NCBI GenBank assembly: GCA_004799545.1
Contig: SSMU01000005.1
Span: 186,001 to 250,000 of the forward strand
Length of the DNA stretch: 64,000 nt
Reading direction: 5' to 3'
DNA from: Phenylobacterium sp.
GTDB taxonomy: Bacteria > Pseudomonadota > Alphaproteobacteria > Caulobacterales > Caulobacteraceae
Position numbers and translations under genes: made by a program. This document shows, piece after piece, positions 25,267 through 34,992 of the stretch (position 1 is the first letter of the stretch; each line of letters starts with the position of its first letter). Under the pieces are notes generated by a model. That model was not told the DNA's origin and ran no database searches. It saw only the letters and a list, made by a program, of their open reading frames with translations.

Positions 25267-27750
25267 ATGGCCGACGCCGGCGCCAACCTTCCCGATCTGT
25301 TGCCGCCCCGGTTCCAGGCCTGGTTCGGGGGGCGCGGCTGGAGCCCGCGCAGCCATCAGCTGGAGATGGTGGCCGAGGCCCGGGCCGGCCGCGACGCCCT
25401 GCTGATCGCCCCGACCGGCGGCGGCAAGACCCTGGCCGGCTTCCTGCCGAGCCTGATCGAGCTCTCCGAGCGGCCGCCCGCCAACACCCCGCCCGGGCTC
25501 CATACCCTCTACATCTCGCCGCTGAAGGCGCTGGCGGTGGATGTCGAGCGCAACCTCACCGCGCCTATCCTGGAGATGGGCCTGCCGATCACCGCGGAGA
25601 GCCGCACCGGGGACACCGGCATCGCGCGCCGCCAGCGGCAACGGGTGAAGCCACCGGAGATTCTGCTGACCACGCCCGAGCAGCTCGCCCTGCTCTGCGC
25701 CTGGGAGGGCGCGCGGCTGTTCTTCGAGAACCTCAGCTGCGTGATCCTCGACGAGATCCATACCCTGCATGCCTCCAAGCGCGGCGACCTGCTGGCGCTC
25801 GACCTGGCGCGGCTCTCGACGCTCGCGCCCAACATGCGCCGCGTCGGCCTGTCGGCGACGGTCGATGACCCGGAGGTGATCAAGCGCTGGATGGCCGGGC
25901 CGGCTGGACCGGAGGCTATCGAACTGGTCCGTGGACCGCCCGGCGCCCAGCCGATCGTCGACATGCTGCTCTCGGAAGGCCGAGTGCCCTGGGCCGGCCA
26001 CACCGCGCAGCACGCCATGGCCGAGGTTTATGAGGCGATCAAGCACGCGAGGACGGCGCTGGTGTTCGTCAACACTCGGTTCCAGGCGGAGTTCGCCTTC
26101 CAGGAGCTCTGGCGGCTGAACGAGGACGCCCTGCCGATCGCCCTGCACCACGGCAGCCTGGCGGCCGAGCAGCGGCGCAAGGTCGAGGCGGCGATGGCCA
26201 AGGGCTCGCTGCGCGCCGTGGTCTGCACCTCGACGCTCGACCTGGGCATCGACTGGGGCGACGTGGACCTGGTGATCCAGCTCGCCTCTCCCAAGGGCGC
26301 GGCGCGGATGGTCCAGCGGATCGGCCGCGCCAACCATCGGCTGGACGAGCCCAGCCGCGCCCTCTTCGTGCCGGCCAACCGGTTCGAGATGCTGGAGTGC
26401 CAGGCGGCGCGCGAGGCGATCGCCGCCAACCACCTGGATGGCGACCCGCCGCGGGACGGGGCGCTCGACGTCCTGGCCCAGCACGTCATGGGCTGCGCCT
26501 GCTCCGAGCCGTTCGACCTGCTCGCCCTCTACGACGAAGTGCGGACCGCCGGACCCTACCGCGACCTCGCCTGGGAGGACTTCGAGCAGGTGGTCGATTT
26601 CGTCTCCACCGGCGGCTACGCCCTGAAGACCTACGACCGCTTCCGGCGGATCGTGAAGGGCCCAAAAGACGATCAAGGAGGGGACGGGCTCTGGCGGGTG
26701 CGCAACGCCGAGGTCGCCCAGCGGCATCGGCTGAACGTCGGCGCCATCGTCTCCCCGGCCATGCTGGCGGTCCGGATCGCCGGGCGCAGAGGCTCGGTCG
26801 GGCGCAAGATCGGCGAGATCGAGGAAGGCATGCTGGAGATGCTCGACCCCGGCGACACCTTTGTGTTCGCCGGCCAGGTCTGGGAGCTGGTCGGCATCAC
26901 CAACCTCGATGTGCTGGTGCGACCGGGCGGAGCCAAGGATCCCAAGATGCCGTCCTGGGGCGGATCGAAGTTCGCGCTCTCCACCTTCCTCGCCCAGCGG
27001 GTGCGCCAGCTGATGACCGATCAGGACCATTGGAAGGTGCTGCCCACCGACGTGCGGGAGTGGCTGGAGGCGCAGCGCGACCGCTCGCTGATCCCGGGCG
27101 AGGACGAGATGCTGCTGGAGACTTTCCCGCGCGGTCACCGGCACTTCATGGTCTGCTACCCGTTCGACGGACGGCTGGCGCACACCACGCTCGCCATGTT
27201 GCTGACGCGGCGGCTGGAGCGGGCGGGCGCGGCGCCCCTGGGCTTCGTCTGCAACGACTATGCGCTGGCGGTCTGGGCGCTGAAGCCGCTGGACGACCTC
27301 AACTTCGACGACCTGTTCAACGAGGACATGCTGGGCGACGACCTAGAAGCGTGGCTCGCGGAAAGCTTCATGATGAAGCGCGCCTTCAAGGGCTGCGCGA
27401 TCATCGCCGGCCTGATCGAGCGGCGCTTCCCGGGCGACAAGCAGAAGACCGGCCGGCAGATCACCTTCTCCACCGACCTGATCTATGACGTGCTGCGCCG
27501 CCACGAGCCGGACCACCTGCTGCTGCGCTGCGCGCGGGCCGATGCGGCGACCGGCCTCATCGACGTGGCGCGGCTGGGGCAGATGTTGACGCGTATCCGC
27601 GGCCGCATCAGACACGCTGCGCTCGACCACCTGTCGCCGTTCTCAGTGCCGATCCTGCTGGAGATCGGCAAGGAGCGCTCGCCAGGCCAGGCGGGCGAGA
27701 TCATCCTGCACGAAGCCGAGGAAGACCTGATCGCCGAGGCCCTGAGCTAG
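25267..27750 (+). CDS. Ligase-associated DEXH helicase (Lhr-like)
   Basis: An 827-residue superfamily 2 helicase. Walker A is APTGGGKT at residues 48-55, the DEIH box at 162-165, SATVDDPE follows as motif III, and motif VI is RMVQRIGRANHRLD. The Lhr-type winged-helix and C-terminal region follow. This family is typically encoded next to the PdeM endonuclease, DNA ligase and an exonuclease in a DNA damage response cluster. Here only PdeM follows (12-base gap); the ligase and exonuclease are not in the window. It probably remodels DNA or RNA-DNA structures during repair. Confidence 0.9.
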   Translation: MADAGANLPDLLPPRFQAWFGGRGWSPRSHQLEMVAEARAGRDALLIAPTGGGKTLAGFLPSLIELSERPPANTPPGLHTLYISPLKALAVDVERNLTAPILEMGLPITAESRTGDTGIARRQRQRVKPPEILLTTPEQLALLCAWEGARLFFENLSCVILDEIHTLHASKRGDLLALDLARLSTLAPNMRRVGLSATVDDPEVIKRWMAGPAGPEAIELVRGPPGAQPIVDMLLSEGRVPWAGHTAQHAMAEVYEAIKHARTALVFVNTRFQAEFAFQELWRLNEDALPIALHHGSLAAEQRRKVEAAMAKGSLRAVVCTSTLDLGIDWGDVDLVIQLASPKGAARMVQRIGRANHRLDEPSRALFVPANRFEMLECQAAREAIAANHLDGDPPRDGALDVLAQHVMGCACSEPFDLLALYDEVRTAGPYRDLAWEDFEQVVDFVSTGGYALKTYDRFRRIVKGPKDDQGGDGLWRVRNAEVAQRHRLNVGAIVSPAMLAVRIAGRRGSVGRKIGEIEEGMLEMLDPGDTFVFAGQVWELVGITNLDVLVRPGGAKDPKMPSWGGSKFALSTFLAQRVRQLMTDQDHWKVLPTDVREWLEAQRDRSLIPGEDEMLLETFPRGHRHFMVCYPFDGRLAHTTLAMLLTRRLERAGAAPLGFVCNDYALAVWALKPLDDLNFDDLFNEDMLGDDLEAWLAESFMMKRAFKGCAIIAGLIERRFPGDKQKTGRQITFSTDLIYDVLRRHEPDHLLLRCARADAATGLIDVARLGQMLTRIRGRIRHAALDHLSPFSVPILLEIGKERSPGQAGEIILHEAEEDLIAEALS

Positions 27751-27762
27751 AAAGTCCTGACG

Positions 27763-28515
27763 TTGAGTGCTGCGTTGAACGCCCCCGCCCCTGTCGCAGC
27801 CCGCGTGCCGGCCTACGACTTCGCGACCGCGCCCTGCGGTTCGCTGCGGCTGCGGCTGGCGGCCGGCGAGGTGATGCTGCGAGCCTCCGGCGCCCTGTGG
27901 CTGGCGGCCGAGGGCGCCCTGGTGGTGGCGGACCTGCACCTGGAAAAGGGCTCTTCCTACGCCGCTCGCGGCCAGATGCTTCCGCCCTACGACACCCGCG
28001 AGACCCTGAAGCGGTTGGCGGCGGAGGTCGCGGCGCTCGCGCCCCGCATGGTCATCCTGCTGGGCGACACCTTCCACGACCGCAGGTCCGAGGACCGGCT
28101 GGCGGCCGACGACGCGCAGCGGCTGCGCGACCTGGCGATCGGCCGGACCTTGGTCTGGGTGGTCGGCAACCACGACGCCGACGGGCCCCGCGCCCTGCCC
28201 GGCGAGACGGCCGATGAGCTCAGCCTGGCCGGCCTCACCCTGCGCCACGAGCCCCGCGGCGGCCTCTCCCCCGGCGAGGCCGCGGGCCACCTGCATCCGG
28301 CGGCCAAGGTGCGCGGCGCGCGCGGATCGGTGCGCCGGCGTTGTTTCGTCACCGATGGCGAGCGGATCGTGCTTCCGGCGTTCGGGGCCTATGCCGGCGG
28401 CCTCAACGTGCGCGACGCGGCGTTCGCGGGTCTGTTCGCGCGGCCGCCGCTGGCCGGCGCCCTGGGCTCCGCGCGGGTTCATGCGGTGGGCTGGCGGTCG
28501 CTGGCCGCGGACTAG
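27763..28515 (+). CDS. pdeM: Ligase-associated endonuclease PdeM (metallophosphatase fold)
   Basis: A 250-residue calcineurin-like phosphoesterase. Metal motifs are ADLHLEKG at about 56-63, LLGDTFHDRR at about 100-108 and VVGNHD at about 133-138, with HLHPAAKV near the C-terminus. The DLHLEKGSS and GDTFHDRR wording is specific to PdeM. The enzyme is described as an endonuclease in the ligase-associated repair set. The start is a TTG (27763) with no strong ribosome site, 12 bases after the helicase stop, which suggests coupled translation; a later start would remove part of the first strand. Confidence 0.88.
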   Translation: MSAALNAPAPVAARVPAYDFATAPCGSLRLRLAAGEVMLRASGALWLAAEGALVVADLHLEKGSSYAARGQMLPPYDTRETLKRLAAEVAALAPRMVILLGDTFHDRRSEDRLAADDAQRLRDLAIGRTLVWVVGNHDADGPRALPGETADELSLAGLTLRHEPRGGLSPGEAAGHLHPAAKVRGARGSVRRRCFVTDGERIVLPAFGAYAGGLNVRDAAFAGLFARPPLAGALGSARVHAVGWRSLAAD

Positions 28516-28681
28516 GGTTCGGCCCGCGCGGTCGCCGATCGGCCACATCGCTTCGATTTGCAGAGGTGATTGTGTTTTTGAGCTTTTATCGCCGGCCGCC
28601 GCGCCTATCTTAGAGGCACGCTCCATCGTGTCAGGGGCGATGGTTGGCGATGAGGGACGTCCAGCCTGTGATGGAGGTCTC

Positions 28682-29173
28682 ATGAAGACAATCTTGGCGG
28701 CGCTCGCAAGCGCATCCCTTGTCGCCTCGGCCGTGCCGGCCGTGGCGCAAACGCACCATGAATCGAGCAGCGGTCGCAGCAGCGGCCATGCCAGCGTCGG
28801 CCCGGGCGGCTTCCGCGGCGGTGGCTGGAGCCATTTTCGTGGCGGCTACCGGCACTTCGGCTACGGCTATCCGGTGGCGTTCGGCGGCTTCGGTCTCGGC
28901 CTGGCGCTGGGCCTGAGCGCCTATCCAGGGTGGTTCGACGGGCCTTACTATGGCTACTACCCGGCCTACGCCTACGGGCCGCCGCCCGGGGCCTACTACT
29001 ATCCCCCGGCCGACTACGACAGCTACGGCCCGCCGCCGCCGGCTCCGCAAGGCTATGCGCAGCCGCAGGGCGCCTATGCGCAACCGCCCGCCGCCGGCTC
29101 GGCGGCGCCAGCCGCCTGTGGGTCCTGGAAGTGGGACACCGCGAAATCGACCTATAACTGGATCCCCTGCTAG
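28682..29173 (+). CDS. Secreted Tyr/Pro/Gly-rich protein
   Basis: A 163-residue protein. The ATG at 28682 is preceded by a strong ribosome site (GGAGGTCTC) and opens a signal peptide (MKTILAALASASLVASAVPA, cut near AVAQ). A Gly/His/Ser segment is followed by Tyr-Pro-rich runs (YYGYYPAYAYGPPPGAYYYP and QGYAQPQGAYAQPP). The end is CGSWKWDTAKSTYNWIPC, with two cysteines bracketing it. It resembles other small envelope proteins in this window (16509, 12658) in composition and was probably named hypothetical elsewhere. Function unknown. The same frame stays open far upstream, but the ribosome site and signal peptide fix the start. Confidence 0.75.
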   Translation: MKTILAALASASLVASAVPAVAQTHHESSSGRSSGHASVGPGGFRGGGWSHFRGGYRHFGYGYPVAFGGFGLGLALGLSAYPGWFDGPYYGYYPAYAYGPPPGAYYYPPADYDSYGPPPPAPQGYAQPQGAYAQPPAAGSAAPAACGSWKWDTAKSTYNWIPC

Positions 29174-29203
29174 GGGATCCAGCATGGCCGAGGGCAGCAG
29201 GCT

Positions 29204-29641
29204 TCAGGGCCGCCGGACATCCGGCGGCTCCCGGAGCGGCTCGCCTTGGCCGCTGCCGTTTCCGCCGGCGGTGTCGGCGCCCGGCATGGTCTCGCCGTCG
29301 AAGGTCCGTTGCTGGTCAGGGCTGAGCTGGTCGTAGAAGGCCACCACCGCCTGGCCCTGCCGCCGGAAATCGGCCAGGTCGCTGGCCATGGTCGCCTCCA
29401 TCAGCGCGATGCGGCGCGGGGCCGGCACGCTGGGCATCAGCTCGACGGCGGCCCGGTGGCGCGCCTCGGCCTGCGGGCTGGGCGCGATGGAGCGGGTGTA
29501 GTCGCGCCAGGCGGCTTCCTGCCCCTCGCTGAGATGCAGATCGTCGTGCAGCCGGATCAGTTCGGCGCTCACCTCCTGCTCCGCCGCGAACGCCGGCGGC
29601 GCCACGAGGACCAGGCAAACTCCCAAGATCAACCAACGCAT
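29204..29641 (-). CDS. Spy/CpxP-like LTXXQ periplasmic protein
   Basis: A 145-residue protein starting at ATG 29641 (ribosome site AAGGTCGG) with a signal peptide (MRWLILGVCLVLVAPPAFA). Two short helical repeats carry the LTXXQ-type pattern: LHLSEGQEAAWRDYTRS and LSPDQQRTFDGE. Spy and CpxP proteins are ATP-independent periplasmic chaperones or envelope-stress proteins. The C-terminus is Gly/Asp/Pro-rich. It is convergent with the gene ending at 29173. Confidence 0.75.
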   Translation of the reverse strand: MRWLILGVCLVLVAPPAFAAEQEVSAELIRLHDDLHLSEGQEAAWRDYTRSIAPSPQAEARHRAAVELMPSVPAPRRIALMEATMASDLADFRRQGQAVVAFYDQLSPDQQRTFDGETMPGADTAGGNGSGQGEPLREPPDVRRP

Positions 29642-29728
29642 CCAACCGACCTTCTCAACGCGTGTCCGGTCCCTCGCCGAAAGGGATAGCACAGGCTTCG
29701 GCCGATCCGCGACGGCGGTCTGGCGGGC

Positions 29729-31792
29729 CTAGTTTCCGAACAGGTAGCCGCAGCTGGCGTCGGCGGGATCTCGCGCCTGCAGCCGGTCGTAGAGGCCGAG
29801 GTTCTCGGCGACCGCGCGTTCCACATCCTCCGGCAGCAGGAAGCCGGCGGCGACCTGGCGGGCCGCCGCGGCGCGGACCTTGGCCAGATAGGCCTCGCGG
29901 GTCGGATAGCGCGCCGCCAGGCTTGGACGCGGATCGCCCGCGGCCCGGCGCACGGCCTCGCTGCGGGCGAACGGCTGGAAGCTGCCGTCGAAGCGGGCGG
30001 TGGCCCAGGGGAAGCCGGTGGCCGGATCGCGCGCGTTCCAGCCTGTGTGGGTGCCGAGCGGGACCTCGATCTCGATCAGGCGCACGCCGCTCCGGTCATT
30101 GCCGTCGGCGTCGGGCGCGGGCACGCGGCTGCCATAGGGGAGGCCGTGGGCGGGCGGTATGCGGTCAGCGACGCCTTGGCCGGCGAAGCGGGGCCCGAAG
30201 TCGAGGCGCGGCGCGTGCAGGTTCTCCGCCGGCGGCGTGAGGCCGACGCCCTTCGGGAACAGGGCGCGGTAGCGGGGGACGCTGACCAGGGTGCCGTCGG
30301 CGAGGTGCGGATAGGCGCTGGCCGGCGGGGCCGCGCCCTCGCCTACCCAGCGATCCAGCGCCAGGATCAGGGCCCGCATGGGCAGGTAGTGGTCGGTGGT
30401 CGAGACGCAGTTGAGATAGGGCGCCCGGGTCTTCGAGCGGCCGACGTAGTGCTGGGCGCCCATGAAGGCGTAGAGCCGGACGCCGGGCGCCGGGGCCACG
30501 TCCTTGGCGCCGTCCGGCGTGGTGGCGATCAGCGAGGCGTCGCGGTTCCAGAACTCCGTGGAGGTGTTGGCGAACATCAGCTTCGGCGTGCGGCCCTTGG
30601 CGTCCGCCGCACGGTCCAGATAGGAGCCCGTCTTGCCGGTCACCGGATCGCGCGACGCCGCCGTGGTGAACGGGAAGGCGTCGGACGGATAGTCGTGCTC
30701 CTGCAGCATCGACGGGTGCCGCGTGGGCTGGACGAACCGGCTGTTGAACCCGGCTGAGCCGCCGGCGCCGGGCACCTCCAGATAGGCGCCGTCGAAGGCG
30801 AGGCGGCCGGTCTCGTCCACGTCGAGGCCGTCGTGCAGCATCCGGCCGATGAACCGCGCCGACTGGCTGATGCCGAAGATCAGCACGTGGGACGGCTTCG
30901 GCTGACCCTCGAAGGGGTGGTCACGGAACCAGGCCAGCAGGTCGCGGACGCCGGCCAGCCCCGCCCCGGCGACCTTCGGATCCTTGGCCTGGTAGGTGAG
31001 CTCGTAGATCACGCCGGGCCTGAAGCCGCCCTCCAGACGCACCCGGCCGGGGCCGCCAGGGACTTCCGCGGCCGCGAACCGCCAGCGGCTGCGGGCGACG
31101 GGCGTGCGGGGATCATCTGGCCGGGCGCGCTCGGTGAGCACGGCCGCCGGATCGTCCGGGGTCGCGGGCTCATAGGTCAGGCCCTGCATGCCGGCGTAGG
31201 TCGCGACCTCGGTCGGCGCATCGACAATGATCTCGTTCTCCACCGGCCCGGTGATCGGCGCGCCGCCCGTCCCCCTGGCGATCGGCGGCGAGAAGACCAA
31301 AGGCCGATCCCCGGGCGCGCCCGGCGCGACATCCCAGGTCCAGGCAGAGAACAGCAGGGTGAAGCCGTGGCGCATCAGGAAGCCGTCGCCGGCGTCGGCC
31401 GCCGTGGTCGGATCGTTGCGGGCGGGACTGCGGCCATTGATCTGGCCGAGGATGGCGATGTGGCCGCGGTTGTTGACGTCGTAGAGCAGGGTCGAGGCCT
31501 CGGCCTTCATCGGCCGCAGCAGGACGAACTCGCTCTGGAAGGTGACCCGGCCGCGGGCGTCGCGGGGGCTGAGCTTCAGGTCGACGATGCGGGCGTTGGC
31601 GGCGGCCAGGGGATCGAGGGCGAAGTGGGCGATCCCACGGATCTTCTCGTAGGGCCCCGCCGCGCCGAAGCTCATGCCGTCGGCGAAGGGCGTGCGTTCC
31701 AGGACCTCGACGCGCTCCACCGCGGCGCGGGCCGGCGTCACGGTCACCCAAAAAAGCAGGGCGACCAGGGCGCCGAAGGCGGCTTTCATCAC
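29729..31792 (-). CDS. Secreted alpha/beta hydrolase domain-containing protein
   Basis: A 687-residue protein with a signal peptide (about 23 residues, ending ARAA). It matches the large alpha/beta-hydrolase-10-type proteins: DGMSFGAAGPYEKIRGIAHF near the start, LLYDVNNRGH, and a nucleophile elbow IFGISQSARFIGRMLH with catalytic Ser, followed by RALILALDRWVGEGAAPPAS and a C-terminal FPKGVGLTPP region. Such proteins have been linked to esterase activity toward plant or polymer substrates, but the substrate is not clear. It is probably periplasmic or exported. It precedes the membrane protein at 31805 on the same strand direction, with that gene upstream. Confidence 0.8.
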   Translation of the reverse strand: MMKAAFGALVALLFWVTVTPARAAVERVEVLERTPFADGMSFGAAGPYEKIRGIAHFALDPLAAANARIVDLKLSPRDARGRVTFQSEFVLLRPMKAEASTLLYDVNNRGHIAILGQINGRSPARNDPTTAADAGDGFLMRHGFTLLFSAWTWDVAPGAPGDRPLVFSPPIARGTGGAPITGPVENEIIVDAPTEVATYAGMQGLTYEPATPDDPAAVLTERARPDDPRTPVARSRWRFAAAEVPGGPGRVRLEGGFRPGVIYELTYQAKDPKVAGAGLAGVRDLLAWFRDHPFEGQPKPSHVLIFGISQSARFIGRMLHDGLDVDETGRLAFDGAYLEVPGAGGSAGFNSRFVQPTRHPSMLQEHDYPSDAFPFTTAASRDPVTGKTGSYLDRAADAKGRTPKLMFANTSTEFWNRDASLIATTPDGAKDVAPAPGVRLYAFMGAQHYVGRSKTRAPYLNCVSTTDHYLPMRALILALDRWVGEGAAPPASAYPHLADGTLVSVPRYRALFPKGVGLTPPAENLHAPRLDFGPRFAGQGVADRIPPAHGLPYGSRVPAPDADGNDRSGVRLIEIEVPLGTHTGWNARDPATGFPWATARFDGSFQPFARSEAVRRAAGDPRPSLAARYPTREAYLAKVRAAAARQVAAGFLLPEDVERAVAENLGLYDRLQARDPADASCGYLFGN

Positions 31793-31804
31793 CTGTGTCC
31801 TTGC

Positions 31805-32278
31805 TTAGCCGCGGATCGCCAGGTCGAGGCAGATGGCCAGCGACACGCAGGCCGCGCCGGTGACCATGGTCGAGAGCCTGGGGTAGCGGGCCGGCACGTC
31901 CGGGGCCTGGTGGTCGAACAGCCACTGGATGATGAAGGCCGCGATCGTGCCGGCGATCACCCAGCTGTCGAGAACCCGGCCGCGGGCCAGCAACAGCAGC
32001 CAGGCGGCGACCGCGGCGGCGACGGAGATCGCCTGCCGGTAGAAGCGCGGCCGGACCAGGGCCGTCTCCATCCCCCAACGCACGCCGCCGAGGAAGGACA
32101 GCACCACGGCGGACCAGGTGAGGATCACGGTGAGCGAGGGTCGGACCACGTCGTGCGGCCCATAGGCGTAGGTGACGGCGGCGATCGGGAAAGGCGCCAG
32201 CGCCAAGGCGGCGATCGCCCAGAGCGCAGCGGGCGGCGCTTCGTCTCGCGAGACGGACTGCGCGTCGTCCATCAGCAT
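31805..32278 (-). CDS. DUF3429-type membrane protein
   Basis: A 157-residue protein with about five transmembrane helices. The first helix follows PPAALWAIAALALAPFP, and the motif SFLGGVRWG after helix two is the DUF3429 signature. The start is uncertain between 32338 and 32278; the ATG at 32278 keeps a short cytoplasmic leader and has a GGGGGA site. The family occurs widely in proteobacteria without an assigned role. It lies 12 bases ahead of the large hydrolase in the same direction. Confidence 0.75.
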   Translation of the reverse strand: MLMDDAQSVSRDEAPPAALWAIAALALAPFPIAAVTYAYGPHDVVRPSLTVILTWSAVVLSFLGGVRWGMETALVRPRFYRQAISVAAAVAAWLLLLARGRVLDSWVIAGTIAAFIIQWLFDHQAPDVPARYPRLSTMVTGAACVSLAICLDLAIRG

Positions 32279-32357
32279 CCGGTCCCCCGACCCAACCCGA
32301 GCTAGGGGGACCATGACCCCGGATCGCGTCAAAGGCAAATCGACCGGGCCGTCGCCG

Positions 32358-34991
32358 TCAGCGCGTGAAGACGGAAAGCTGCGACAGGGTGTTGGGATCC
32401 AGCGCGCCGGTCGCGGCCAGGCCGTGGTCGCGTTGGTAGGCGAGAACCGCGAGCTTCAGGTCTTGCGATGGCGCGCCGTTCATCGGGCCGGAGTAGTAGC
32501 CGAGCCGGCCGAGGATCCGCTGGGCGGCGGACACCGAGCCTGCGGCGGTCACGGTCCCGACCTGGGCGGCGATCTCGCCCTTCGGCCGGAAGCCGGCGGC
32601 GGCCTTGTCGGCGGCGGCGAGCTGGGCCGGCGACAGCTTGGCCTCCAGGTCCACCGCCCCGGCGCGAGCCTGGGCGTCGCCGCCCTGGGCGGCCACGGCG
32701 AACCACTTGTAGGCCTCGGCGAGGTCGCGCTCGACGCCGGAGCCGGACTCATAGAGCAGGGCCAGGTTGTACTGGCTGTCGACGACGCCGGCCTCGGCGG
32801 CCTTGTGGAACCAGCGGGCGGCGGCGGCCAGGTCCTGCGGGCCGCCCTCGCCGCGGAACTCGTAGAGGGCGAGGTTGTGCATGGCCGAGCGGTCGCCGCC
32901 GGTCGCGGCGCGCTCCGTCCAGCGGCGAGCCTCGCTAGGGTTCTTGACCACGCCGGAGACGCCGGCCTCGTAGAGCTTGGCCAGGTAGAACTGGGCGGGC
33001 GCATAGCCGCCGTCGGCCACCTGCTTCAGCCGGGCGAGACCGCCGGCCTGGCCGGATTCGATGTCGCGGACGGCGGCGGCATAATCGAGGGCGGGCTGCG
33101 GCGCGGCGACGACGGCGGGCGGCGGTTCTGCGGCCTCGCCGGCTGTGGGCGCCGTGGGGGCGAGCGGTTGCGGGGCGAGCGCCACGGCGGCGCGCGGCTC
33201 CGCGCCTGAGGCGATCTCGGCCTGCGGACTGCCGGCCGTAGGGCCTTCCATCAGCACCACGCCCGCGGCGCCGACGCTCAGGAAGGCCGCGCCGCCGGCC
33301 AGCATCAGGGCGGTCTGCCATGTGGACGGCGGCCGCGCGCTGGTGCGGAAGCCCAGGCCCCCGAACACCCGGCGCGCGCCGGGCCGCTGGGCCGGCCGGC
33401 GATCGTTGGCCACCTGCGGAGCGGCGGCCCCGGCGGACTCGGCGCGGGCGGCCAGGCGGGCGCGCTCGATCACCTCGCGGGTGGAGAGCGGGCTACGCTC
33501 CTCCACCGCGTCGGCCTCGTCGGGGAAGGTCTCGGCGTGAGGGTCGGAGAGCGGGGTGAACTCGTCGGCGACGATGGCGGCCAGGGCTTCCGGATCCATC
33601 GGCGGCGGATCGTCGGCCATGTCCGGCGGGGCGAGCTCGGCGCGAGCGAACAGCTCCGGCCCGAACGGATGCACCGGCGGCGGATCGTCGTCGTCGAGGG
33701 CCACGACCTCGGCCAGCCGGTCGGTCGTGGCGGCCAGCCTGGTCTCCAGGCTGCCGCGGGATTCGTCCAGAAGGCGATCGGTGCGCGCCTCGCTCTCGCG
33801 GATGCGGTCGGCGAAGTCGCCGGAGAGCCGCTCGTGACGGTGCTCCATGCGCTCGGTGACGCGGGCCACCTGTTCGCCGACGTCCTCGATGGCCTGGGCG
33901 GCGCGGCGTTCGGAGACCACCAGCCGCTCGGACAGGCGCTCGGTGGCGCGGCCGATCTCGGCGCCCAGCTTCTCGAGCGCATCGGACTGGGCCTGTTCGG
34001 CCCGCGTCAGGCGCGCGTCGACCACCGCGCCGATGCGGGCGATCTCGTCGCCGACCTGCTCGATGGACTGCGCGCTCTGGTGTTCGGCCAGCGACAGCCG
34101 CTTGTTCAGCGCCTCGGCCAGGGACAGCACCTCATGGCCCATCCGCTCGATGGCCTGGGCGGAGCGCTGCTCGGCGACGCGAACGTGGTCGGCCATCTCG
34201 GCCAACCGGTCCTCGACCCCGGCGGACGAGGAGGCCTGCAGCTGGGCGAACGCCTCGACACGGGCGGCTTCCATCCGCTCGCCCAACTGGACGGCGATGG
34301 CGTCGAGGCGACGGTCGATCTCGAACCCGCCGGCGCCTTCCACCAGGTCCAGGCGATTGCCGAGCGCGGTCAGCGCGCCGCGCAGGCCGTCCAGCGCCTC
34401 GGCGGTGCGGGCCTCGGCCCCGGCCAGCCGTTCGGAGAGCCGGGTCGCGACGTCCTCGACCAGGGCGGTCTGGACTTCGGCGCCGGCGCCATAGATGGCG
34501 CGCAGGGCCTCGGCGGAGCGCGGGCCGGTCACGTCGCGCAGGCTGTCGCCCTCGATGCCCTCGGCCGCGCCGTCGAGGCGGGCGGCGATGACCAGGCCCT
34601 GCCGCTCGGCGGTCTCGATGCGGGCGATCGCCTGGCGGACGGAATGCTCGATGCTGGAGATGGCGAAGCCGGTGCGGGTTTCCGAGGCTTCGATGCGGTC
34701 GGTCAGCCGGTCCAGCGCCTTGGCCACGCGGGACAGGTCGCCGCTGGCGAGGTCGTTGGCGCGGGTGGGCGCCGCCACGCTCGCCAGGCGCATCCGTGGC
34801 GCCTCGGCGAGACGATGGCTGCGATCATGGAAATCGGCTTCGGAGAAGACCTCCTCTGGCACATCGTCCTCGAGAATGACGCGATTGAGCCACTCGCCTA
34901 GCGTCATTCCGGAACGGCGGGCAAGGTCCTTGGCGACCTCCCTGGCCTTTGGATCGATGCCCTTGACGCTCCAGGGCGTCCCAACCGTCAT
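32358..34991 (-). CDS. podJ: PodJ-like polar localisation factor
   Basis: An 877-residue protein. The N-terminus (PWSVKGIDPKAREVAKDLAR, then SGMTLGEWLNRVI) is the conserved PodJ start that I recognise from Caulobacter. Long coiled-coil runs with recurring QSAQ/RSAQAIE-type heptads cover about 70-440. A single transmembrane helix (ALMLAGGAAFLSVGAAGVVLM) lies at about 600. Four sel1-like units follow (FYLAKLYEAGV; NLALYEFRGE; NLALLYESGSG), then a peptidoglycan-binding domain (LGRLGYYSGPMNG...LAYQRDHGLAATGALD). PodJ recruits pole-specific factors and controls stalk, pilus and holdfast biogenesis in Caulobacter. The start at 34991 is supported by the family N-terminus and a GGAG site. Confidence 0.85.
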   Translation of the reverse strand: MTVGTPWSVKGIDPKAREVAKDLARRSGMTLGEWLNRVILEDDVPEEVFSEADFHDRSHRLAEAPRMRLASVAAPTRANDLASGDLSRVAKALDRLTDRIEASETRTGFAISSIEHSVRQAIARIETAERQGLVIAARLDGAAEGIEGDSLRDVTGPRSAEALRAIYGAGAEVQTALVEDVATRLSERLAGAEARTAEALDGLRGALTALGNRLDLVEGAGGFEIDRRLDAIAVQLGERMEAARVEAFAQLQASSSAGVEDRLAEMADHVRVAEQRSAQAIERMGHEVLSLAEALNKRLSLAEHQSAQSIEQVGDEIARIGAVVDARLTRAEQAQSDALEKLGAEIGRATERLSERLVVSERRAAQAIEDVGEQVARVTERMEHRHERLSGDFADRIRESEARTDRLLDESRGSLETRLAATTDRLAEVVALDDDDPPPVHPFGPELFARAELAPPDMADDPPPMDPEALAAIVADEFTPLSDPHAETFPDEADAVEERSPLSTREVIERARLAARAESAGAAAPQVANDRRPAQRPGARRVFGGLGFRTSARPPSTWQTALMLAGGAAFLSVGAAGVVLMEGPTAGSPQAEIASGAEPRAAVALAPQPLAPTAPTAGEAAEPPPAVVAAPQPALDYAAAVRDIESGQAGGLARLKQVADGGYAPAQFYLAKLYEAGVSGVVKNPSEARRWTERAATGGDRSAMHNLALYEFRGEGGPQDLAAAARWFHKAAEAGVVDSQYNLALLYESGSGVERDLAEAYKWFAVAAQGGDAQARAGAVDLEAKLSPAQLAAADKAAAGFRPKGEIAAQVGTVTAAGSVSAAQRILGRLGYYSGPMNGAPSQDLKLAVLAYQRDHGLAATGALDPNTLSQLSVFTR

Positions 34992-34992
34992 C

